Below, one piece after another: positions 17,543 to 25,944 of a stretch of DNA of 64,000 nt. The position numbers and the translations under genes were made by a program. Position 1 is the first letter of the stretch, and every line of letters starts with the position of its first letter. The notes under the pieces are model-generated. The model did no database searches, was not told where the DNA came from, and saw only the letters and a program-made list of their open reading frames with translations. The stretch comes from Candidatus Oscillochloris fontis (GTDB taxonomy: Bacteria; Chloroflexota; Chloroflexia; Chloroflexales; Chloroflexaceae): contig NZ_RYFD01000007.1 in the NCBI RefSeq assembly GCF_004138135.1, forward strand, positions 56,695 through 120,694, written 5' to 3'.

Positions 17543-18367
17543 CTAATTCTGCGGGCTGTTCTGGTAGAACGGGTTGCCTGATCGCAGATCCAGATAGGTG
17601 AATGCGGTCTGATCCTTTAAGAGCGTGGCCAAAATAGCCAATTTGCGATCCAAGTTGCGGTTCTGTCCAAAGATAATCGTCTGCCCAATTTCCGAACGCA
17701 CATAGACCCCTACGCCAAAATCCCAACCGATCTGCGCTGGTGTAAACCCAAGTTCGGCAGGTAGGCGCAATGCTAAGGCGCGGGTCAGGCTGAGCGCATC
17801 AGTATCAATCTGATCGCCCGGCTTCAAATCGGGTGTACTTCTATCAATAACCACAAGAACGTCATCTGTCGCGTCCTCTTGCGCAACCGCTAACACTTGC
17901 CCGCGTCCATCTACCAAATACTCCACCCCCCCCGCCTGCCAGCGAACCTCAGGTCGCCGCTCCACCACATGGATGCGCGCAAGATTGGGTAAGCCGATCT
18001 CTACCTGTACCGACTCAACGTATGGATTGGCGCGTAAACGCGCCTCGCTCTCACTCTGGCTGACAAACCAGATCCGTCGCCCCAACAACCCCGACTCAGC
18101 AACCACATCCTCGATATGTAGCGCGTTGTTCCCGATCACCTCAACCTGTAACACACTTAAACGTGGGCTACTAAGTAGATATGCTAACGCCCCTATACAA
18201 CCCAGAAAGATCAGCAAACTGACTACCCGACCATTGCGCATGCCACTCAGCAGCGCCCGCCATACGTTGGGGCGCACCTGTGAGCCGCCTGGCCCCGCCA
18301 AACGACCCTGACGAGCCATCCGTCGTGCTGCGATCCGCTGACGTGTATTGGGTGAGTTATATTCCAT
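17543..18367 (-). CDS. ftsQ: Cell division protein FtsQ/DivIB
   Basis: A 274-residue bitopic membrane protein of the divisome. The start at 18367 (M-E-Y-N-S-P) is chosen because the 41-codon open extension runs through an R2 repeat. A basic cytoplasmic N-terminus is followed by one membrane helix (residues about 52-70, L-L-I-F-L-G-C-I-G-A-L-A-Y-L-L). A POTRA domain follows (L-Q-V-E-V-I-G-N-N-A-L, then N-P-Y-V-E-S-V-Q-V), and then the FtsQ beta domain with V-V-E-R-R-P-E-V-R-W and V-D-G-R-G-Q-V-L. It acts as a scaffold joining early and late division proteins, consistent with its place between ddl and ftsA. Confidence 0.92.
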   Translation of the reverse strand: MEYNSPNTRQRIAARRMARQGRLAGPGGSQVRPNVWRALLSGMRNGRVVSLLIFLGCIGALAYLLSSPRLSVLQVEVIGNNALHIEDVVAESGLLGRRIWFVSQSESEARLRANPYVESVQVEIGLPNLARIHVVERRPEVRWQAGGVEYLVDGRGQVLAVAQEDATDDVLVVIDRSTPDLKPGDQIDTDALSLTRALALRLPAELGFTPAQIGWDFGVGVYVRSEIGQTIIFGQNRNLDRKLAILATLLKDQTAFTYLDLRSGNPFYQNSPQN

Positions 18368-18394
18368 ATCTTCGTGGCTACCAAGTGGGCACCA

Positions 18395-18468
18395 GTAGGG
18401 GCAAAGCATCGCCCTCCATACCAGTTTGTATTCCCCAGAAACCATAGAGGGCGATACTTCGCCCCTAC
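18395..18468. repeat. R2-family palindromic repeat between ddl and ftsQ
   Basis: A 74-bp inverted repeat whose arms start GTAGGGGC(A/G)AAG at each outer end, around a core containing T-A-T-T-C-C-C-C-A. The ddl stop codon TAG (18467-18465) is the TAG of the right arm. Confidence 0.85.
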
Positions 18469-19553
18469 TTCCGTTCCAACGCCAGACCAATCAGCCGATC
18501 AAGCAGGGTTGCATAATCCAACCCACTCGCTGCCCACATCTTCGCATACATGCTGATAGGAGTAAAACCGGGCATGGTGTTGACTTCGTTGAGCCAGAGT
18601 TGTCCGTTCTCTTTGTCGAAGAGAAAATCAACCCGCGCTAAACCCGCACCGTCAAGCGCCTGAAAGGCCCGTAGTGCAAAAGTACGCACCTGCTCGGTCA
18701 CTTCCGCATCAATCGGGGCGGGGATGTGAATCATTGACTGTCCACCAATATATTTTGCATGATAATCATACCACTCGCCAGATGGAACGACTTCTCCCGG
18801 AACACTCACTTCTGGCTCATCATTCCCTAAAACACTGATCTCGATCTCACGAGCGGCGATCCCCTGCTCCACCACGATCCGCCGATCATAACGGGCGGCT
18901 TCGGCCAATGCCGCCGCTAACCCGGCCCGATCTTTGGCTTTGCTGACACCAACACTGCTGCCCATATTGGCCGGTTTCACAAACACCGGGTAGGTGAGCG
19001 CGGCCTCAATCTGATCGTAGGTCGCTTCGGGATTCTGCTGCCACTCGTGGCGCCGCACCAGCAACCAGGGTAAGAGCGGTAGCCCCGCCGCTGCGAACGC
19101 GGCCTTCATCAGTGCTTTGTCCATCCCCACCGCGCTTGCCGCCACCCCACAGCCAACGTAGGGCACCCCCGCCAACTCCAATAAGCCTTGCACGGTGCCA
19201 TCTTCGCCCTGCGGGCCGTGCAATACCGGAAAGACGACCTCCACCCCCGGCGGCAGGAGCCGCGCTACGCTCAACTGCCCCGCGCCGCCGGTGTGCGCCA
19301 CCTCAACCTCGTCAGATTCGAGATCTTCCTGTGGGTAGTGCGCCCCCGCCGGGAGCCGGGTCGGATCTGCCGCCGCCACTAACGTCGCCATCGCTCCCGG
19401 CCCCGCCAGCCAGCGCCCATCCTTGCTGATTCCCACCGGCACCACCCGGTAGCGCGTCGGGTCGAGCGCGGCAAGTACCGCCTGCGCCGAAACCAGCGAG
19501 ACCTCATGCTCTCCGCTCTGCCCACCAAAGAGGACGGCTACCGTGATGCTCAT
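18465..19553 (-). CDS. ddl: D-alanine--D-alanine ligase
   Basis: A 362-residue ATP-grasp enzyme that joins two D-alanines for the peptidoglycan stem peptide. The N-terminal domain has V-L-F-G-G-Q-S-G-E-H-E-V-S. The ATP-grasp core shows F-V-K-P-A-N-M-G-S-S-V-G-V-S near residue 195. The metal-binding end reads W-L-N-E-V-N-T-M-P-G-F-T near 325. It begins within the end of murB (ATGA overlap), typical of translational coupling. The stop TAG belongs to an adjoining R2 repeat, leaving the C-terminus L-A-L-E-R-K. Confidence 0.96.
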   Translation of the reverse strand: MSITVAVLFGGQSGEHEVSLVSAQAVLAALDPTRYRVVPVGISKDGRWLAGPGAMATLVAAADPTRLPAGAHYPQEDLESDEVEVAHTGGAGQLSVARLLPPGVEVVFPVLHGPQGEDGTVQGLLELAGVPYVGCGVAASAVGMDKALMKAAFAAAGLPLLPWLLVRRHEWQQNPEATYDQIEAALTYPVFVKPANMGSSVGVSKAKDRAGLAAALAEAARYDRRIVVEQGIAAREIEISVLGNDEPEVSVPGEVVPSGEWYDYHAKYIGGQSMIHIPAPIDAEVTEQVRTFALRAFQALDGAGLARVDFLFDKENGQLWLNEVNTMPGFTPISMYAKMWAASGLDYATLLDRLIGLALERK

Positions 19554-20449
19554 ATCACCCTCACTTCAAGTTCTAGTTCGATCCCAAATTTGTTGCGCAC
19601 CGCCTCGCGGGCGATCTCGATCAGACCTAACACATCACTACTTGTGGCCCCGCCTAGGTTGATGATGTAGTTGGCATGGCGCTGACTGATCTCGGCATCA
19701 CCCAAGCGCGTTCCCTTCAAGCCTGCCCGATCTATCAACTGGCCCGCACTATAGCCTATCGGGTTCTTGAAGACACTACCACACGTGCGGCCAAAGGGAG
19801 CGTTGTTTTTGCGCTCGGCTGCAATCCGCGCCATGGTTGAAGCCAGCACCTTGGGATCACCGCGCCGCATCCGCAGGCTGGCCCCCACAATCAACGGCGG
19901 TGGCCCCGCGATCATGTGCGCACCATCTTTCAGTACACTACGCCGGTAGCCAAACTCCATCCGGCTCGCAGGCCACTCTTCTACCTGATCCCCAATCAGT
20001 ACGCGCACCCCTAGCAGAATGGCTGAGATGTCGCTCCCATACGAGCCTGCATTGCCAAAGATTGCCCCACCTATCGTACCAGGAATGCCCTCTGCCCACT
20101 CCAATCCCGCCCAACCTAGGTTGCCCATGCGCCGCGCCAGACTAGCGACGATGGCTCCCGAATCGACCCGCAACACCCCTACATCATCCTGCTCTTCGAT
20201 CTGCCACTCTTGCGCTACATAGCGCACAATGATGCCCGGAAAGCCTGCATCTTGTATGAGGATGTTGGTGCCACCGCCCATCCAGATCAGATCGAGATCC
20301 TGCGCTTTGGCCCAAGCCACAAGAGCCAACGCATCCTCAAGCCGGCTCACCTCGCCATAGTAGCGGACTGACCCGCCGATCCGCCATGAGGTGTGGCGCG
20401 CCATTGGTTCGTATTCACGTAATAAAATGGGTGGCTTGGAATGATTCAT
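19550..20449 (-). CDS. murB: UDP-N-acetylenolpyruvoylglucosamine reductase
   Basis: A 299-residue FAD enzyme reducing UDP-GlcNAc-enolpyruvate to UDP-MurNAc. The ATG at 20449 lies 10 bp after the murC stop; an earlier start would overlap murC. The FAD-binding segment W-M-G-G-G-T-N-I-L-I near residue 60 and the active-site stretch C-G-S-V-F-K-N-P near 230 are clear. The proton-donor serine lies in C-G-S. The short form is type II MurB. It overlaps ddl by 4 bp. Confidence 0.95.
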   Translation of the reverse strand: MNHSKPPILLREYEPMARHTSWRIGGSVRYYGEVSRLEDALALVAWAKAQDLDLIWMGGGTNILIQDAGFPGIIVRYVAQEWQIEEQDDVGVLRVDSGAIVASLARRMGNLGWAGLEWAEGIPGTIGGAIFGNAGSYGSDISAILLGVRVLIGDQVEEWPASRMEFGYRRSVLKDGAHMIAGPPPLIVGASLRMRRGDPKVLASTMARIAAERKNNAPFGRTCGSVFKNPIGYSAGQLIDRAGLKGTRLGDAEISQRHANYIINLGGATSSDVLGLIEIAREAVRNKFGIELELEVRVI

Positions 20450-20459
20450 AGTTCGTTCG

Positions 20460-21884
20460 TTACTCTGCCTCGCGACCAACCTGCTGCACATGCGCCAAGA
20501 CGTTCATCCCAACCCGATCCCCATCACCGGCTCCTAGAGTGATCACCAGATCACCCGCTTGAACCAATGCGATTAGCGCGGCACTACTCGCCGCGATATC
20601 CCCACTGTAACACGCTGCGACCCCAGCCGCCGCTATCTGTGCGGCCAAACGCTGCGCAACCCCCGCTGCGTCCCCCGTCTCGCGGGCCGCATAGACATCC
20701 CCCACCAAGACCAGATCGGCGGTGCGGCATGCCTCTGGCCACTGCGCAAGCAAGCTCTCTGTCCGGCTGAAGGTGTGCGGTTGCAGGTAGGCCACGATGC
20801 GCCGCTCTGGGTAGCGCATCCGCGCCGCCGCGAGGGTGGCACCCACCTCACTGGGATGGTGGCCATAGTCGTCTATCACCACCACGCCACCCGCCTCGCC
20901 CTTGACCTCAAAGCGCCGCGCACTGCCCCGAAACGTGCTCAAGGCAGCCACAGCACCGCGCAAATCCACCCCCAAGAGTGCCGCCACCGCCAGTGCCGCC
21001 AGCGCGTTACGCACGTTGTGAGCACCCGGCAGCGCCAATTCTAACAGCCCCATCCGCCGCTGCCCCATGCGCTGGCGATCAAACCGCCACAGGTCAAAAC
21101 TCACTCCCCCGCCCGGCACACCCGTCACCCCACTCGCCGTCCAGTCGAACGGAGCCAAGCGGCACGAGATCGGATCGGTGGCGAGCCGCTCTTCGATCCC
21201 ATACAGCACCGGCTCCAGATCGCCCAAACCCGTCAGGTGCGGGCCATCACTCCCCAACACCAACCGACGTGGGCCGCCCACACCACGCCCAAATGCGCTG
21301 AAGGCCGCTTCATACTCCTCGGCACTCGGATAGATGTCGGGGTGATCCCACTCCACATTGGTGATCACCGCCAATGCCGGGCTGAGACTCAAAAAGGCGC
21401 GATCATACTCATCGGCCTCGATCACCAGTGGGGCCGCTGGATCACCCCAGGTGGCGTTGCCACCCAGATCGGGAACCTCGGCACCGATCAGGAACCCCGG
21501 ATTCAACCCCGCCCCACGGAGGGCCACCGCCACCATCGCACTGGTCGTCGTCTTACCGTGGCTGCCCGCCACCGCCACCACCTGGCGCTGCTGCGACCAC
21601 TCGCGCCACAGGTCATCACGCTTGAGGATCGGCAACCCCAAACCACGCGCCGCCACCAGTTCGGGATGATCGGGCCGCACGGCGGCGGTCGCCAGCACCG
21701 CCTCAGCCCCCGCCACATGCGCAGGATCATGGCCGAGCGCAACCCGCGCTCCTCGCGCTACTAACCCCTCGGTCAGTCGGTTACACCCCAAATCCGAACC
21801 ACTCACCGTGTGGCCCTGATCCAAAAGCAGATGCGCAATCGCGCTCATTCCCGCGCCTGCAATTCCGATAATGTGGTAGTGCAT
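20460..21884 (-). CDS. murC: UDP-N-acetylmuramate--L-alanine ligase
   Basis: A 474-residue Mur ligase adding the first residue, L-alanine, to UDP-MurNAc. Residues 1-95 form the UDP-binding Rossmann domain ([12 protein letters not shown]). The ATP P-loop [11 protein letters not shown] is near residue 105, the D-E-Y-D segment near 157, and the C-terminal domain has D-D-Y-G-H-H-P-S-E near 320. It is followed at 10 bp by murB and preceded at 6 bp by a membrane-protein gene. Confidence 0.97.
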   Translation of the reverse strand: MHYHIIGIAGAGMSAIAHLLLDQGHTVSGSDLGCNRLTEGLVARGARVALGHDPAHVAGAEAVLATAAVRPDHPELVAARGLGLPILKRDDLWREWSQQRQVVAVAGSHGKTTTSAMVAVALRGAGLNPGFLIGAEVPDLGGNATWGDPAAPLVIEADEYDRAFLSLSPALAVITNVEWDHPDIYPSAEEYEAAFSAFGRGVGGPRRLVLGSDGPHLTGLGDLEPVLYGIEERLATDPISCRLAPFDWTASGVTGVPGGGVSFDLWRFDRQRMGQRRMGLLELALPGAHNVRNALAALAVAALLGVDLRGAVAALSTFRGSARRFEVKGEAGGVVVIDDYGHHPSEVGATLAAARMRYPERRIVAYLQPHTFSRTESLLAQWPEACRTADLVLVGDVYAARETGDAAGVAQRLAAQIAAAGVAACYSGDIAASSAALIALVQAGDLVITLGAGDGDRVGMNVLAHVQQVGREAE

Positions 21885-21890
21885 AGGCGA

Positions 21891-22568
21891 TTAACTCTTC
21901 TTTGGTGGCTCAGGAACAGTCAGAATACGTGGCATATAGAAGACCAGGATCAACACCAACACCAAGATAAAGACTACAATCAGCGAAGGCACAAACTGGC
22001 TCAAATCGGGCAGCGACGAAAGCACCGTCCCCACCGGATACCCCAGCGGCCCCATAATACTCACATACTCATCATAGAAGAGCCCCGCCGCATTTGCCCA
22101 CAAGAGGGCCGTCAAGGCTCCACTAAAGACACCCAAGACAGGAGCCAATGGTTCGTGTTTGGCCGGACTACCACCATACCACTTCGAGCGCTTGTTGAAA
22201 AACCAACTGATCGCCACTAAGGCGATGAAGAAGATAAAGCGGAAAAAGAGCGGCACTTGCAGATCGGTCGTCAACAGCGGATCAAACGCCGCAACCGCCC
22301 CTGGATCTTGGCCTGCCGCAAAGGCAACCAGCTTAGGGCTATTCTGCCAAAAACGGTTGATCACCTGCACTATCAGATCCCCGCCCTGCACACAGACCAG
22401 ATAAGCGGCAATGGTGCCCAACGCCACCGTCAGGATGGCTCGCACCCCACGCATATGCCCAATATAGGCACCGAGCGCCATCAGAATCAGCAGGATGGTC
22501 GTACCACTAATGTCTAAGGTAAGCGTGGTCTGGGCCAGAGGTATCAACGTGAGCCATTCGTCGTTCAT
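21891..22568 (-). CDS. Membrane protein of unknown function in the dcw cluster
   Basis: A 225-residue integral membrane protein with about five helices. The first spans residues 18-36, a second pair 43-65, one near 108-125 (F-R-F-I-F-F-I-A-L-V-A-I-S-W-F), one near 140-165 and the last near 190-212. It ends in a short basic Pro/Lys tail. The helix spacing loosely recalls CvpA-type proteins but I see no diagnostic motif. Its start overlaps the murG stop by 4 bp (ATGA) and murC begins 6 bp downstream, so it is translated with cell-wall genes and may assist lipid II synthesis or division. Confidence 0.6.
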   Translation of the reverse strand: MNDEWLTLIPLAQTTLTLDISGTTILLILMALGAYIGHMRGVRAILTVALGTIAAYLVCVQGGDLIVQVINRFWQNSPKLVAFAAGQDPGAVAAFDPLLTTDLQVPLFFRFIFFIALVAISWFFNKRSKWYGGSPAKHEPLAPVLGVFSGALTALLWANAAGLFYDEYVSIMGPLGYPVGTVLSSLPDLSQFVPSLIVVFILVLVLILVFYMPRILTVPEPPKKS

Positions 22569-23782
22569 CTCCCAGCACTCCTTGTTGCCAGACTACGGAA
22601 CACTGTTGCTAGGTCATTCGCGGCATGCGGACGAGCCAAAGCACGGCTTTGGGTGGCCATCTCTTGGCGCGCAACGGGATCTTCCAACAACCGCACCACC
22701 GCCTGGGCCAGTGGCCCCGCCTGCGGGTGCCCGTCACCGAGCATCGCGGCATCCGCCACCTTCACCGCTGCCCCGCGCCGCACCAGATAATCGGCATTCT
22801 CGTCCTGATGGACATAGGGGTAAGGCACCAACACCGCCGGGAGTCCTGCCGCTGGCAGTTCGGCGAGGGTCGAGGCTCCACTACGACAGATCGCCAGATC
22901 TGCCGCTCCAAGTGCGCTCGTCATCGCCGGAGTGCCCCCCCCAGCCTCCGCCGATCCCGCCTCCAAATAGGGGTACAAGTGATACCTCCCCCGTAATTCA
23001 GGACTCAACCCGACCGCCGTCTGCTCCAACCAACCTGCATCGCCCTCGCGCCCACAGACGTGGATGATCTGGCAGCGTTCCAACAGAACGGGTAACAGTT
23101 CCTTGATCGCCTGATTTAGGCTACGCGCTCCACGGCTGCCCCCATACACCAACACCACCGGAAGCCGATCATCCAACCCGAACGCCCGCCGACATGCCGC
23201 CCGATCCTGTACAAAGAGCTCCGCCCGTACCGGGTAACCCGTCACCACCACCCGCCGCCCACGTGGCATGGTAGGCTGGCCATAAAGATGGGGCAGCGAG
23301 TCCTCAACATTCACCGCCGTCAGGGTGGCAATCCGGCTCAAGAGACGTACCGCCAACCCTGGTACCACATCGGGAAGATAGATCATCGTCGGGACACCCA
23401 ACAACCGCGCCGCCACAAAGAGCGGTACACACACATACCCACCCGTCCCCAAAATTGCCGCCGGTCGCACCTCGCGGATGAGCCGCCGCGCCACCAAACT
23501 ACCCGTCACCATCGTGGACACGCCCCGTAGCATCTGCACTGGCCCACGCCCACGCAGCGCCGCCGCTGGAAGCCCCCGAAAGGAGAGCCGACTCTCACGC
23601 GCCACAATGCCCTCCTCCATACCTCCCACACTCCCCACATAGAGCAGTGGGCGCTCTTCACCAGCGGCGACGAGCGCGGCGGCTACCGCCAACGCTGGAT
23701 AGACGTGCCCGCCAGTTCCTCCGCCAGAGAGCAAGAGTGTCGAGGAGGTTGGAGTTGGGACGACGACGGATGATCGGGCCAT
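22565..23782 (-). CDS. murG: UDP-GlcNAc transferase MurG (lipid II synthesis)
   Basis: A 405-residue GT-B glycosyltransferase that adds GlcNAc to lipid I at the inner membrane face. The N-terminal loop G-G-G-T-G-G-H-V-Y-P-A-L begins near residue 20. The second glycine loop reads Y-G-G-S-R-G-A-R-S-L-N near 215. The UDP-binding end has R-S-G-A-S-T-L-A-E-L-P near 300 and P-Y-P-Y-V-H-Q-D-E-N-A near 322. A GAGGAG site lies 9 nt before the ATG at 23782, so the start is real even though it lies 125 bp inside ftsW. The resulting N-terminus (M-A-R-S-S-V-V-V-P-T-P) is about 15 residues longer than usual. Confidence 0.95.
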   Translation of the reverse strand: MARSSVVVPTPTSSTLLLSGGGTGGHVYPALAVAAALVAAGEERPLLYVGSVGGMEEGIVARESRLSFRGLPAAALRGRGPVQMLRGVSTMVTGSLVARRLIREVRPAAILGTGGYVCVPLFVAARLLGVPTMIYLPDVVPGLAVRLLSRIATLTAVNVEDSLPHLYGQPTMPRGRRVVVTGYPVRAELFVQDRAACRRAFGLDDRLPVVLVYGGSRGARSLNQAIKELLPVLLERCQIIHVCGREGDAGWLEQTAVGLSPELRGRYHLYPYLEAGSAEAGGGTPAMTSALGAADLAICRSGASTLAELPAAGLPAVLVPYPYVHQDENADYLVRRGAAVKVADAAMLGDGHPQAGPLAQAVVRLLEDPVARQEMATQSRALARPHAANDLATVFRSLATRSAGR

Positions 23783-24926
23783 TCGGTGTCTCCTCGACCT
23801 GACGCGACGTGATGTGCCGCGAGATGTTCAACAGGATGCCAATACCAACCATGGAGGCCATCAACGAACTACTCCCATACGAAAGAAAGGGCAATGTTAA
23901 GCCGGTAAACGGAATGAGCGATGTCGTCACTGCAATATTGATCAACGCCTGAAAACAGATCCAGGTGGTGATCCCCACCGCAACCAACGCCGCAAAGGGG
24001 CTAGGTGCCCGCCCAGCGATCTTATAGCCACGATAGGCAATCAGGCCAAATGCCCCCAATACTGCTAAGGTTCCGAATAGCCCCAACTCCTCGCCCACTA
24101 TCGCAAAGATCGTATCGGTGTAGGCTTGTGGCAACCACTGAAACTTCTGCCGCCCATGACCAAGCCCCATACCAAAGATACCACCACTTCCGAGTGCGTA
24201 AAGTGCATGAATCGGTTGAAATCCAAATGTATCGTAGTATTTCCAGGGATCTTTGAAGGCTTCAATCCGATAGTTACGAAAACCCGCCACATTGATCAAC
24301 AACCAGAAGGCAATCCCACCCAGTCCCGCCGCCCCAATAACGTGCCAGACGTTCGCTCCGGCAGCAAAGTAGACCACCCCGGCGATGACGACCAATACCA
24401 CTGTGGTGCCCAGATCTGGCTCTAACATCACCAGACCACACACCAACCCCAACATCACCGCAAATGGGATGAGACCATAGGTGACGTTGCCGAGTTTGTC
24501 ACTGCGCCGCGAAAGCCAATCAGCAAAGTAGACGATGATCGCCAATTTGGTGAACTCGGTCGGCTGGATACTGATCAAACCGAAGACCCCGCCCTGACCA
24601 AATCTGATCCACGAGCGCGAGTTGTTCACTTCGGTCATCGAGGCGGGCAGGATCAATACCAGAAAGAGCAGCACCAACGCAATTGCCATTAGATGCACCG
24701 AATATCTGCGCCAAAAGCTGTAGTGGATGCGCTGCACCACCAACAATCCCACCATCCCCAACCCCGCCCCGACCATTTGGCGTAACAGGTAGTAGTACTG
24801 GTTGCCTTGCAAGGTGAAGGCTTCGACAAAACTGGCACTATAGACCATCACCAAGCCCACAGCCACTAACACCCCTACCGTTGCCAGTAAGACATAGTCG
24901 GGCTTATTGGCGCGTTCGGTCATCAT
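23658..24926 (-). CDS. ftsW: SEDS glycosyltransferase FtsW
   Basis: A 422-residue polytopic SEDS protein, the septal peptidoglycan polymerase that works with FtsI. The ATG at 24926 follows AGGAGG by 7 nt; the open extension upstream is repeat-derived. About ten helices are visible. Signatures include V-M-V-Y-S-A-S near residue 30, Q-P-T-E-F-T-K-L-A near 155, and the periplasmic G-S-G-G-I-F-G-M-G-L-G-H-G segment near 265. F-I-A-I-V-G-E-E-L-G-type residues (here F-A-I-V-G-E-E-L-G-L) follow near 295. The cytoplasmic tail (about 50 residues, basic) is encoded by DNA that also encodes the MurG start. Confidence 0.95.
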   Translation of the reverse strand: MMTERANKPDYVLLATVGVLVAVGLVMVYSASFVEAFTLQGNQYYYLLRQMVGAGLGMVGLLVVQRIHYSFWRRYSVHLMAIALVLLFLVLILPASMTEVNNSRSWIRFGQGGVFGLISIQPTEFTKLAIIVYFADWLSRRSDKLGNVTYGLIPFAVMLGLVCGLVMLEPDLGTTVVLVVIAGVVYFAAGANVWHVIGAAGLGGIAFWLLINVAGFRNYRIEAFKDPWKYYDTFGFQPIHALYALGSGGIFGMGLGHGRQKFQWLPQAYTDTIFAIVGEELGLFGTLAVLGAFGLIAYRGYKIAGRAPSPFAALVAVGITTWICFQALINIAVTTSLIPFTGLTLPFLSYGSSSLMASMVGIGILLNISRHITSRQVEETPNGPIIRRRPNSNLLDTLALWRRNWRARLSSVGGSRRARRRW

Positions 24927-24944
24927 CGTTCGGCCTCCTAACCT

Positions 24945-25032
24945 CGGTGGGGGTTCGGGGGCGGCTGTGCCGCCCCCGAAGATCTTTTTTGTTGGTGTTT
25001 GGCGGCACAGCCGCCAAACACCAACAAACATG
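24945..25032 (-). repeat. M1-family element (B) upstream of ftsW
   Basis: Two-hairpin M1 element lacking the outermost ends. The variable hairpin at 24991-25025 has arm GTTGGTGTTTGGCGGC with loop ACA and a perfectly complementary arm. The second hairpin (GGGGGCGGC with GCCGCCCCC) is at 24955-24976, joined through GAAGATCTTTTTT. It ends just before the ftsW ribosome site. Confidence 0.8.
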
Positions 25033-25067
25033 AAGGTTTGGGGTGCAGCCCCAAGAATTTCCTCTAT

Positions 25068-25811
25068 CTACGCATGCGGCAGCACCCCCACCAACACCAA
25101 CATCACCAAGAGCAGTGCGACCGCCCACATCCACCCCTGGGCGAGGTAGGTGCGCCGAATCAGTGGCGGGTAGAGGCCCGGATCAACCTGAAAGCGCGGC
25201 GCAAGCGCCCAACCGGCCACAATGCCACCCAACAAGCCACCCAAATGGCCCCAATTGTCAATGATGCTCGGAGCCGAAAAGCCGATGAAGAGGTTAATGA
25301 TGGCAATCGTGGCCATATTCTGCACCTGCGCCTTGCCGAAGTTGCCCAACACCCCCCGGTTCAGGTAGTAGAAGATTCCTAGCCCGCCGATCAGCCCAAA
25401 GATCGAGCCACTTGCCCCTACTGAAATGGCGGGTGAAAGCAGGTAGGAGGCGAGGCTGCCCCCTAACCCCGCCAGGAAGTAGAGCGCCAAAAAGCGCCGA
25501 GTTCCATAGATCCGCTCGCTCTCCGGGCCGAGTGCATAGAGCGCGTAGGCATTGAAGAAGATGTGAATGAGGCTGCCATGGAGAAAGGTAGCACTCAGCA
25601 GCCGCCAATAGGCACCAGCGGCGATCAGTTCATTAACCTTGGCTCCCAGAAACACCAGAATCTGTAAACTGGGTTGCATACCACCACTCAGTACGGCAGT
25701 CAGGAGGTAGATGATCCCGATAGCCCAGAGTAGCGACATGGCCGCCGGGGCGGGTGGAAGGCGCGGGGGCGTTGGGTTGGGTTCAGTCAAGTGGGTGGGT
25801 CTCCTCTCCAT
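25068..25811 (-). CDS. Rhomboid-family intramembrane serine protease
   Basis: A 247-residue membrane protein with at least six helices. The catalytic serine lies in S-V-G-A-S-G-S-I-F-G near residue 145 and the partner histidine in N-W-G-H-L-G-G near 200. The oxyanion segment F-L-H-G-S-L-I-H-I-F-F-N is near 88. A short Pro-rich soluble N-terminus precedes helix 1. The start is uncertain: ATG 25811 has no ribosome site, while a GAGAGGAG sequence just inside it could serve the TTG at 25790. It is embedded in the dcw cluster between murD and ftsW, an unusual place, and is flanked on both sides by M1 repeats. Its substrate is unknown. Confidence 0.88.
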   Translation of the reverse strand: MERRPTHLTEPNPTPPRLPPAPAAMSLLWAIGIIYLLTAVLSGGMQPSLQILVFLGAKVNELIAAGAYWRLLSATFLHGSLIHIFFNAYALYALGPESERIYGTRRFLALYFLAGLGGSLASYLLSPAISVGASGSIFGLIGGLGIFYYLNRGVLGNFGKAQVQNMATIAIINLFIGFSAPSIIDNWGHLGGLLGGIVAGWALAPRFQVDPGLYPPLIRRTYLAQGWMWAVALLLVMLVLVGVLPHA

Positions 25812-25812
25812 C

Positions 25813-25900
25813 GCTGGTGGGGGTTCGGGGGCGACTTCGCCGCCCCCGAAGATCTTTTTTCGTGGTGTTTGGCGGCTACGCCGCCAAACACCACGAAAAA
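25813..25900 (-). repeat. M1-family element (C) between murD and rhomboid gene
   Basis: Same architecture and orientation as copy B. The variable hairpin lies at 25861-25895 (arm CGTGGTGTTTGGCGGC, loop TAC, perfect complement) and the G/C hairpin at 25820-25846. The outer terminal repeats are missing. Confidence 0.8.
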
Positions 25901-25944
25901 TTGAGATTCGGGATGGGGAGCGCCGCAATATTTTGTGGCACTGC

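Noticed and set aside
22565..23782. Frameshift at the ftsW/murG junction
   Set aside because: Both frames keep family motifs to their ends and murG has a GAGGAG site at the proper distance; a real overlap explains the data.
24927..25031. N-terminal extensions of FtsW, the rhomboid protein, MurD and FtsQ
   Set aside because: These open stretches translate M1 or R2 repeat DNA, lack ribosome sites, and exceed family lengths; internal starts with good sites were used where visible.
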